DNA of 64,000 nt from positions 3,331,252-3,395,251 of the forward strand of contig NZ_JH600070.1 in the NCBI RefSeq assembly GCF_000245015.1, written 5' to 3'. Origin of the DNA: Beggiatoa alba B18LD. Its GTDB lineage: Bacteria; Pseudomonadota; Gammaproteobacteria; Beggiatoales; Beggiatoaceae. Shown one piece after another: positions 16,446-23,502 of this stretch; the first letter of the stretch is position 1, and each line of letters begins with the position of its first letter. A model generated the notes under the pieces. That model worked only from the letters and a program-made list of their open reading frames with translations, ran no database searches and was not told the origin of the DNA. The translations under genes were made by a program, and so were the position numbers.

Positions 16446-17909
16446 TTATCTTCTACCTGTTGTATTCACTTTGGTAATGACTTTATCGCCTGCTTTGACT
16501 TCTGCGCTGAGAATTTCGGTTTTTTGGTCGTCACTCACGCCTTGTTCAACATAGTAGGCGCGGATGCCATCAGGTTTTTGTATCCATATATCGCTAAAGC
16601 GACGGTTTTTCATGCCTTCTTGTAGGGTTTGCAGGCGGGTGTATTGTTCATCGTTTAGGATTTCGCGGAGTGCTTGCATGGTAGGCCCTGCATTGAGAGA
16701 GGGCGCGGCATTACTGCCAAAGGGGTCGGGCGGTGCCATGTTATTTGTGCCATCGGCTCTGACTTCACGATGTTGGTCTATGACGGCAAGGGCTTTTTGC
16801 AGGGTTTCTGCGGGTAAATTTAGTTCATTTTTTAAGAGGGTAATCAGTCTCAGTTGGCGTTCTGAATAATTACTGTTGCTGTTGTTGGCAAGACTGGCTT
16901 TAAAGGCATTGCTTGGGCGGAAGCGTAGGGCTTCATTGGGTAATACCATGACATTGCGTCGTTCGCCTGTGACGATTTCTACATTGGCAGTCATACCGGG
17001 TAATAAAATTTTCTGTGGATTTTCAGCGGAGATAACAACGGTATAGGTGACGACATTGTCTAATTCTGTTGCGGCAAGACGGATTTGTTCAATAGTGCCT
17101 TTAAAGTGTTGTTCAGGATAGGCATCAACGGTGAAGGAGACAGGCGCATTGTTGGAAACGCGCCCAATATCTGCCTCGTCCACTTGGGCATCAATTTGTA
17201 CTTGGCGTAAATCTTGGGCAATGGTGAATAATTCGGGAGCGGATAGACTGGCGGCGACGGTTTGTCCTACGTCAACGCTCCGTTTAACCACCGTGCCATT
17301 AATCGGAGAGCGGATATAAGTGCGGGCTAAGTCGATTTCTGCACTTTCTAAGGCGGCTTTTACTTGTTTTAAGTTGGCTTGTGCATTTTCAAGTTGGGCG
17401 CGGGCAATTTCTACATTGGCTTGTGCGACTAGAAAAGTAGCGCGTGAACTGTCTAATGCTGATTCAGAGACAGAGCCTTTTGCTTGTAAGGATTTGTTAC
17501 GTTGATATTCGCGTTCGGTATTGGCGGCGGTGATTTTGGCACTTTCTATATTAGCTTGTTGCAGTTTTATGCTGGCTTCGGCAACGCCTAAATTGGCTTT
17601 TGCTTGATTAACACGGGTTCTATAGGTGCTATCGTCTAAACGGGCAATTACTTGGTCTTTTTTAACTTCGCTGTTGAAATCGGCATATAGTTCGGTAATT
17701 TGTCCCGATAATTGTGAGCCAACCGAGACCGTAATCAAGGCACGTACCGAGCCTGAGGTCGACACAACTTGGCGGACGTTCCCCATGGCAATTTCTGTCG
17801 TTTGTACCGTCAAGGCTTGTTTTGGGGTTTCTTGCCCGTTGAGTTTGTACCACCAAGTAGCACCCGCACCAATGGCAATAATTAAAAGCCCCCAGACCAA
17901 CTTTTTCAT
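16446..17909 (-). CDS. MacA-like periplasmic adaptor (HlyD/RND membrane-fusion protein)
   Basis: A 487-residue adaptor with an N-terminal membrane anchor (KLVWGLLIIAIGAGATWWY). The ATG at 17909 is chosen because GGAG lies nine bases upstream; the in-frame TTG at 17924 overlaps that site. A split lipoyl domain brackets a long coiled-coil hairpin (about residues 85-190, rich in A, Q, N, E), followed by beta-barrel and membrane-proximal domains. An extra helical insert (about residues 300-430) rich in Q, L and Asn/Pro is longer than in E. coli MacA. It links the ABC pair to an outer-membrane channel. A candidate Fur site lies about 100 bp upstream. Confidence 0.85.
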   Translation of the reverse strand: MKKLVWGLLIIAIGAGATWWYKLNGQETPKQALTVQTTEIAMGNVRQVVSTSGSVRALITVSVGSQLSGQITELYADFNSEVKKDQVIARLDDSTYRTRVNQAKANLGVAEASIKLQQANIESAKITAANTEREYQRNKSLQAKGSVSESALDSSRATFLVAQANVEIARAQLENAQANLKQVKAALESAEIDLARTYIRSPINGTVVKRSVDVGQTVAASLSAPELFTIAQDLRQVQIDAQVDEADIGRVSNNAPVSFTVDAYPEQHFKGTIEQIRLAATELDNVVTYTVVISAENPQKILLPGMTANVEIVTGERRNVMVLPNEALRFRPSNAFKASLANNSNSNYSERQLRLITLLKNELNLPAETLQKALAVIDQHREVRADGTNNMAPPDPFGSNAAPSLNAGPTMQALREILNDEQYTRLQTLQEGMKNRRFSDIWIQKPDGIRAYYVEQGVSDDQKTEILSAEVKAGDKVITKVNTTGRR

Positions 17910-18006
17910 AAGTATATGCTCCAAACAATTTTTAATATCGACTGTCTTAATTGTCTTATACGTAACAGGCTAGTGAATTCCGTCGTTTTCGCAGAAAATC
18001 CGCATT

Positions 18007-18025
18007 GCTGATGATAATCATTGGT
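18007..18025. promoter_or_regulatory. Candidate Fur box upstream of the efflux operon
   Basis: GCTGATGATAATCATTGGT matches the Fur consensus at about 14 of 19 positions, including the core ATGATAATCATT. It lies about 100 bp before the adaptor start. A second AT-rich half-site (TTAATGATTGAGAAT) follows at 18040-18054. Regulation by iron is inference. Confidence 0.45.
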
Positions 18026-18077
18026 TCTATTGCGAATTATTAATGATTGAGAATAAATGGCTTTTACACAAAATTAT

Positions 18078-18860
18078 TTAATACACCGCTGTCGCTAAAT
18101 TACCTTTAAACGCCCGTAATTGGGTATAAGGCATAAATAAGCTACTAACAGGTAAGATTTGCAAAGCTGCCAGACGACGGCGGGGATGGGGTTCGCTCGG
18201 TGTTGTTCCTGTAAAGCCGATAATCACTAATTCCCCCCCGCGTTCCGCAATAACCATTGTATGATGGGGTTCTACTTCACCCGATTTAAAGGCAAAGACC
18301 CAATCACCTACGGCTAAATCGCGCGGATAACGAATCGGACGGGTGCGTACCGAACGGTAAATATTTTTTGAGGCAATATTGCCTGAACCGATAAACGTAT
18401 AAGGTTGATAGGACTTACTGGGGCGACTTTGTGCGCGTAAATAGCTGGGAATAACCGCACAAATTAAATTGATGGGAGCTGTGCCAAATTGGCGTTGTGC
18501 CTGTTGATAGACTGCTTGAAAGTACGCATTGTTATGGTCAAAAACCAGCCATGAATCGTGCTCCGCACCTAAATCACGTGGTTCGACATAACCAAATCCT
18601 AACGGTAAATGGTCATAATCACCAATATCTAACTGATTGACTAAGTTGCGTAAATGTTGGTTAAATGCGTATTGTGTGGGTGTCAGTCGTGAATGACTGT
18701 TGCCCGTTGTTTGTACAACAGGTGTCGTTACAATTTCGCTACAGGCAAAGATACAGGTGCAAACAAGTATCAGTACATAATAAACCCAATTAATCTTTTT
18801 CCCGTTTTTTAAGCCGCTTGAATCCATAATAAACAAATCCTTAATCAGCCGTTTTCGCAT
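18078..18860 (-). CDS. Hypothetical lipoprotein
   Basis: A 260-residue protein I do not recognise. A basic N-terminus and a hydrophobic stretch end in CIFACSE, a plausible lipobox (Cys about residue 40), so it is probably a membrane-anchored lipoprotein. An internal ATG at 18827, also with an AAGGA upstream, gives a more usual signal length. The C-terminal half contains GDWVFAFKSGEVEPHHTMVI followed by GELVIIGFTG, a pattern that loosely recalls papain-like NlpC/P60 or CHAP folds, but a full catalytic set is not evident. It is followed by the efflux operon in the same direction after a 150-bp gap. Confidence 0.5.
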   Translation of the reverse strand: MRKRLIKDLFIMDSSGLKNGKKINWVYYVLILVCTCIFACSEIVTTPVVQTTGNSHSRLTPTQYAFNQHLRNLVNQLDIGDYDHLPLGFGYVEPRDLGAEHDSWLVFDHNNAYFQAVYQQAQRQFGTAPINLICAVIPSYLRAQSRPSKSYQPYTFIGSGNIASKNIYRSVRTRPIRYPRDLAVGDWVFAFKSGEVEPHHTMVIAERGGELVIIGFTGTTPSEPHPRRRLAALQILPVSSLFMPYTQLRAFKGNLATAVY

Positions 18861-18955
18861 TTCTGCCTAAACTTAACGAAAGTTTAACTGAAATTTTCAA
18901 GTGAAACCCCATTTTAATCTGGGCATCGTTCCCTTAACCCTTTATATAGGTGCAG

Positions 18956-19732
18956 ATGATGACAGTCATAAATCCTTCCGAAACAATGCCAATGATTACC
19001 GATAACATCATGGTTGCCATGCATCATGTGCATAAATGGTATGGTGATTTTCACGTATTAAAAGATATTAATTTGACTGTCAAACAAGGAGAACGCATTG
19101 TTATTTGTGGTCCATCGGGGTGCGGTAAATCTACCACTATCCGCTGCTTAAACCGTTTAGAAAAGCACCAAGAAGGGCAAATTTTTGTCGGCGATATTGA
19201 ACTGACGGATGATTTAAAGCATATAGAACAAATTCGTAAAGAAATCGGCATGGTTTTTCAACAATTTAACCTATTTCCTCATTTAACTGTGTTAGAAAAT
19301 TGTTGTCTCGCGCCGATTTGGGTTTTAAAGCAACCGCGCAAAGAAGCTGAAGCCACTGCGATGCGTTTTTTAGAACGGGTTCAAATTCCACACCAAGCGC
19401 ATAAATACCCTGGACAATTGTCAGGCGGACAACAACAACGGGTCGCAATTGCGCGTAGTTTATGCATGAATCCAAAAGTCATGTTGTTCGATGAACCAAC
19501 TTCTGCACTAGACCCTGAGATGATTAAGGAAGTGTTAGACGTGATGATAGAACTGGCTCACGATGGCATGACCATGCTCTGTGTGACTCACGAAATGGGT
19601 TTTGCAAAAACGGTTGCAAATCGTGTTATTTTTATGGATGGTGGGGAAATTATTGAAGAGAATGAACCAAATAGCTTTTTTAATAACCCTCAATCCGAAC
19701 GCGCTCAACTCTTTTTAAGCCAAATTTTATAA
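18956..19732 (+). CDS. Polar amino acid ABC transporter ATP-binding protein (GlnQ/AapP type)
   Basis: An ABC ATPase of about 258 residues. Walker [20 protein letters not shown]-loop [17 protein letters not shown], signature [19 protein letters not shown], Walker [16 protein letters not shown] and the H-loop VTHEMGFA are the hallmark sequences of the amino-acid uptake subfamily. The family would drive uptake of a polar amino acid with a permease and binding protein, but neither is encoded nearby, so it is an orphan subunit here. Start: ATGs at 18956 and 18959 are both possible, with AGG five or eight bases upstream; a GTG at 18950 is less likely. Confidence 0.88.
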   Translation: MMTVINPSETMPMITDNIMVAMHHVHKWYGDFHVLKDINLTVKQGERIVICGPSGCGKSTTIRCLNRLEKHQEGQIFVGDIELTDDLKHIEQIRKEIGMVFQQFNLFPHLTVLENCCLAPIWVLKQPRKEAEATAMRFLERVQIPHQAHKYPGQLSGGQQQRVAIARSLCMNPKVMLFDEPTSALDPEMIKEVLDVMIELAHDGMTMLCVTHEMGFAKTVANRVIFMDGGEIIEENEPNSFFNNPQSERAQLFLSQIL

Positions 19733-19807
19733 ACCCTTGTGTTTATCAAACAGGCATAAAAAAACGCTTATCATTAACAACTTAATTTAAACTATAAAAA
19801 CATAATC

Positions 19808-20488
19808 ATGCGTATTTTAGTGATAGAAGACGACAAAGACGTTGCTAACTACTTAATTAAAGGGTTAAAAGAAAGTGGTTACACCGTCGACTATGCAGAA
19901 ACAGGCAAAGATGGTTTATTTTTCGCGGCGAGTGAAACGTATGACGCGATGATTATCGACCGCATGTTACCCAATATTGATGGATTAACCATCATTCAGA
20001 CCTTAAGGGCGGCTAATAATAAAACCCCAACCCTCATTTTAAGCGCGTTGGCAGAAGTAGATGACCGCGTGAAAGGCTTAAAAGCAGGTGGCGATGATTA
20101 TTTAACCAAACCCTTTGCTTTTAGCGAATTACTTGCCCGTTTAGAAGCCTTATTGCGCCGTGTGGTACATAGCACGACAGAAACAACTTTAGTCGTTGGT
20201 GATTTAAGCATTGATTTACTTGCCCGTACCGCAAAACGGGGTGAACAAGAAATTAGCCTACAGCCGCGCGAATTTCGATTATTAGAATACTTAATGCGTC
20301 ATGCAGGACAAGTCATTACTCGCACGATGTTATTAGAAAATGTTTGGGATTATCATTTTGACCCACAAACTAATGTGATTGATGTACATATCAGTCGTTT
20401 ACGGCAAAAAATTGACAAAGATTTTGCAAAGCCACTATTGCATACCATTCGCGGTGCAGGTTACATGATTCGTGAAACAACTGATTAA
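19808..20488 (+). CDS. OmpR-family response regulator
   Basis: A 226-residue two-domain regulator. The receiver domain has the acidic pair EDDKD at the N-terminus, the phosphorylated Asp in IIDRMLPNIDG (D51) and the conserved Lys in YLTKPFAFSEL. A winged-helix domain follows, with LQPREFRLLEYLMRHAGQVITR and VIDVHISRLRQKID. Closest in style to the copper/heavy-metal CusR/QseB group, but the signal is unknown. The downstream kinase gene overlaps by 17 bases, so the two are one operon. Confidence 0.92.
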   Translation: MRILVIEDDKDVANYLIKGLKESGYTVDYAETGKDGLFFAASETYDAMIIDRMLPNIDGLTIIQTLRAANNKTPTLILSALAEVDDRVKGLKAGGDDYLTKPFAFSELLARLEALLRRVVHSTTETTLVVGDLSIDLLARTAKRGEQEISLQPREFRLLEYLMRHAGQVITRTMLLENVWDYHFDPQTNVIDVHISRLRQKIDKDFAKPLLHTIRGAGYMIRETTD

Positions 20489-21908
20489 ACTGCTTAATAC
20501 TTCAACGTTTCGCCTTGTCCTCATTTACATGGGCTTGTTTAGCCTTTCTGCACTGGTACTAATGGCATTTATTTACTGGGCAACAGTACAAGCAATTGCT
20601 GAACAAGCCGATGCAACCATTGATGCTGATGTCGTCGGGCTGGATGAACAATATAATCGTGGCGGGACTATTGCCCTAATTACCCTGATTCAAGATCGTA
20701 TTATCCGCAACCCTAACATCTCCTCCATTTATGTGGTCACTCGCATGGATGGCACAGTGATTGTGGGCAACTTAAACCGCCTCCCCCCTGTCCCCGCAAA
20801 TCCTAACGAATGGATAACCTTTGAATTTAGTCAATGGTGGAATGGCAAAATGGAATTCTACAAAGCCCGTGCACGCTTTTTTGTCATTGGTGACGGACGG
20901 GGCGAAAATTATCGTTTATTGGTTGGGCGCGATATTCGAGCCATAGAAGCGACACAAAACTTAATTATTAACGCGCTATTATGGGGATTAGCTATCACAA
21001 CGGCTTTATCGCTCATTGGTGGATTAATGATGAGTTGGAGCAGTGTTCGTCGTTTAGACTCTATTAATCAAAGTATTAGCCAAATTATGCACGGCGACTT
21101 ATCTAAACGCATTCCTAGCCGTGGCACTCAAGACGATTTCGACCGCCTTGCTGAAAATCTTAATGCCATGTTGACGCAATTAGAAAAACTCATGAATGGC
21201 ATACGCCAAGTTACTGATAATGTTGCGCATGACTTACGAACACCTTTAACCCGTTTACGCAATCGATTAGAAGAATTACGCGAAACCTCTTTAAATGATT
21301 TGCAATATCAACTTGTTGAAAAAAATATCACAGAAGCAGACCACCTGTTAAATACCTTTAACGCACTGTTACGGATTGGGCGTTTAGAATCAGGTTGTCA
21401 TCGCTCGGAATGGGTAGAAATTAATTTAAGCCAACTCCTTGCCGATGCTATTGAATTCTACGAAGTCATTGCCTTAGATAAACAACAAACCCTGATAAGT
21501 CATATTACCCCTAATGTTTTTATTGACGGCGACCGCGATTTATTATTTCAAGCTATCGCCAATTTATTAGACAATGCGATTAAATACACCCCTGAAATGG
21601 GTACAATAGATATTGCATTGCAACAATATGAGCAACGGGTAGAATTTAGCGTAACAGATAATGGCGGAGGTATTCCAGATACCTATAAAGACAAGGTGTT
21701 AGAACGCTTTTTCCGTATGGAAAGCAGTCGTACAACGACAGGGAATGGATTAGGATTAAGTCTTGTTGCTGCCGTCGTGAGTTATCATAAAGCCCAAATA
21801 CGCTTAGAAGATAATCAACCCACAGGCTTACGTGTTGTTATTAGTTTGACGCAAAAAAAACGCGACGGACGACCGTCGCGCCACCATAACCTCCCTGTTA
21901 CGGTGTAA
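20472..21908 (+). CDS. Sensor histidine kinase
   Basis: A 478-residue membrane kinase that starts at a GTG within the response regulator gene. The first membrane helix is near residues 13-38, a periplasmic sensor of about 130 residues follows, and a second helix lies near residues 165-187. After a HAMP domain come the H-box VAHDLRTPLTRLRN, the N-box ANLLDNAIKYTPE, the G1 box VTDNGGGIPD and GNGLGLSLV. The last 15 residues (RDGRPSRHHNLPVTV) extend beyond the usual end and are encoded by a perfect 8-bp palindromic hairpin (21861-21880). It phosphorylates the partner regulator; the stimulus is unknown. Confidence 0.9.
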   Translation: MKQLIKLLNTSTFRLVLIYMGLFSLSALVLMAFIYWATVQAIAEQADATIDADVVGLDEQYNRGGTIALITLIQDRIIRNPNISSIYVVTRMDGTVIVGNLNRLPPVPANPNEWITFEFSQWWNGKMEFYKARARFFVIGDGRGENYRLLVGRDIRAIEATQNLIINALLWGLAITTALSLIGGLMMSWSSVRRLDSINQSISQIMHGDLSKRIPSRGTQDDFDRLAENLNAMLTQLEKLMNGIRQVTDNVAHDLRTPLTRLRNRLEELRETSLNDLQYQLVEKNITEADHLLNTFNALLRIGRLESGCHRSEWVEINLSQLLADAIEFYEVIALDKQQTLISHITPNVFIDGDRDLLFQAIANLLDNAIKYTPEMGTIDIALQQYEQRVEFSVTDNGGGIPDTYKDKVLERFFRMESSRTTTGNGLGLSLVAAVVSYHKAQIRLEDNQPTGLRVVISLTQKKRDGRPSRHHNLPVTV

Positions 21909-21941
21909 ACTGATTTTGCTTTGAGGAGGAGAGGTAAGGCG

Positions 21942-21968
21942 ATAACGCCTTTTTCACAAAGGCGTTAT
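21942..21968. terminator. Bidirectional hairpin between kinase and phasin genes
   Basis: An 11-bp perfect stem, ATAACGCCTTT / AAAGGCGTTAT with a five-base loop, sits in the gap between two convergent genes. The T/A tracts are short, so it may act as a terminator in both directions. Confidence 0.55.
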
Positions 21969-22010
21969 AAAACAAACAACAACACATCAAAGAGTACAAC
22001 TAAAAAGCGA

Positions 22011-22367
22011 TTAAGCAGCTTTTGCTAACGGATTGAAAGTAGAGATGCTTTTCAGATTATCTTCTACTAAGGAAGCAATTTGAGATTTGCTGTCCACTAA
22101 AATTTCAACGGTGATACGGGCGTTGTTTAACACTTTTTTGTTTAATTCTTGGGTCGCTTCGGCTTGGATAGCGAATAAATCTTGAACACGCTTTGCTTCA
22201 GTTAACGCTTGGATTTGCTTGACGCTGTTGTCAGCGTAAATGCTCAGGATATCCATTTGTTGACGTAATAAAGCGGTGGCTAAATTGGTGTTGATGTCGG
22301 CTAATTTTTGGACAGCAGCAACATTGGATTTGTTCAGGTCAGCCCATTTTTTCACTTGTTCTTTCAT
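22011..22367 (-). CDS. Phasin family protein
   Basis: A 118-residue, fully helical, Ala/Gln/Leu-rich protein without membrane segments, matching the PhaP/phasin family (pattern KWADLNKSNVAAVQKLADIN ... LNNARITVEILVDSK). Phasins coat polyhydroxyalkanoate granules and control their size. AGGAG lies six bases before the ATG. The promoter region carries two direct copies of a TTGTGCATTGCAACAAAA motif that may be a regulator site. No PHA synthase gene is in the window. Confidence 0.85.
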   Translation of the reverse strand: MKEQVKKWADLNKSNVAAVQKLADINTNLATALLRQQMDILSIYADNSVKQIQALTEAKRVQDLFAIQAEATQELNKKVLNNARITVEILVDSKSQIASLVEDNLKSISTFNPLAKAA

Positions 22368-22771
22368 GATGTACTCCTAAAAATTCAGGGGATAAAGTTA
22401 ACGTCAAAAAATCTTCATATTCGGGGTGTATAAGGAGGCTTTATCTTGTCCTGCACTTATCTACCGCGCTTGAGATATATAGTAGTAAAATCTTTTGTGC
22501 ATTGCAACAAAAATTGTGCATTGCAACAAAAAAATTTACACTATTCTCCCGTTTTATCCTATCAAACTGAATTTTAAGTCTATTTTTGACGGGCTAGTTT
22601 AATACCGCTTTTATCCCCTCACTTAAACAAGCACACCATACCCTGCAAAAATCACTGGCTTTAAAACACATTAAAATACGCTATAGTAGCCATATCAAAT
22701 AATAAAACCTTAAGCAACAGTATCTTTAAACAATAAAGCTTATAACAAACTATTTAACAAGGGATTTTATC
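22368..22771. other. Intergenic region between phasin and PilZ-like genes
   Basis: This 404-bp stretch separates two divergent genes. It holds the phasin Shine-Dalgarno site, the paired TTGTGCATTGCAACAAAA motifs (annotated separately) and AT-rich sequence before the PilZ-like gene. I see no further gene in it. Confidence 0.6.
22493..22534. promoter_or_regulatory. Two direct copies of a TTGTGCATTGCAACAAAA motif
   Basis: Two copies with a 19-bp period (starting 22495 and 22514) lie about 130-150 bp upstream of the phasin start. Each is a near-palindrome around TGCATTGCA. The same core occurs as a perfect palindrome upstream of the hydrolase gene at 37518. A PhaR-like repressor is a reasonable guess, not shown. 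Confidence 0.5.
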
Positions 22772-23434
22772 ATGGCTGAACCAAACACTGACAGCTTTGC
22801 AATTTTCGAAGTCATCGATACGCACAGCCGTGAATCTATGGGACAAGTTGGTGATGTTTCTAAAGACGGCATTATGCTCTTAACCACAAAGCCACTGCCT
22901 TTAAAACAAACCAAAGAAGTGCTTATTCATTTACCATCTAGTGATGCGTTTTATCAAGAAATGATTCCCTTGGATATAGACCCACTTTGGATAAAAAATG
23001 ATGAAACTCAGCCCGATTTATATCGCATTGGTTGCCAATTTGCGAAAGCAGAACGCTCAGACCTAGAAATGCTGATTCGTCAATTTGGAGCTAAACGAAG
23101 TACACGAAAAAACTTATTGTTTTACTTAGATGTTTATGAAAAAGACAGCGAAGAGTTATTAGGACATTTAGGGGATATATCAGATACAGGCATCATGCTC
23201 ATTACTTCTTACACCATGCCATTGGGTGAAACCCGTGAAATTATTATTAAACTGCCTGAAGATGAAGAATTCAGTGATCGCACGATTGAAGCCGATGTGG
23301 AAATTCGCTGGTCAAGACCTGATGTTAATCCAGAGTTTAATTGTGTTGGTTGCTTATTTACCCATATCGCCCCAAAATACAAACCCCTCATTAAAAAAGT
23401 GCAAGAAGTGCTAGGCTTTGACGACGTTGTCTAA
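22772..23434 (+). CDS. Tandem PilZ-like domain protein
   Basis: A 220-residue cytosolic protein made of two similar halves. Each half has a beta-rich segment with a DxSxxG motif: GDVSKDGIML (about residue 29) and GDISDTGIML (about residue 135), each followed by LPLKQTKEVLIHLP or MPLGETREIIIKLP and an IGCQF/VGCLF strand. This is the pattern of PilZ domains that bind cyclic di-GMP. The usual arginine motif (RxxxR) is not clear in the first half and only approximate (RSTRK) before the second, so ligand binding by the first half is doubtful. It stands alone, upstream of tamB. Confidence 0.7.
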   Translation: MAEPNTDSFAIFEVIDTHSRESMGQVGDVSKDGIMLLTTKPLPLKQTKEVLIHLPSSDAFYQEMIPLDIDPLWIKNDETQPDLYRIGCQFAKAERSDLEMLIRQFGAKRSTRKNLLFYLDVYEKDSEELLGHLGDISDTGIMLITSYTMPLGETREIIIKLPEDEEFSDRTIEADVEIRWSRPDVNPEFNCVGCLFTHIAPKYKPLIKKVQEVLGFDDVV

Positions 23435-23502
23435 ATAGATAGCCAAGACACCTGCTTTTATTACACGCTCCATTCTCCATTTTGCTTCTTTAACGGCACA
23501 CC

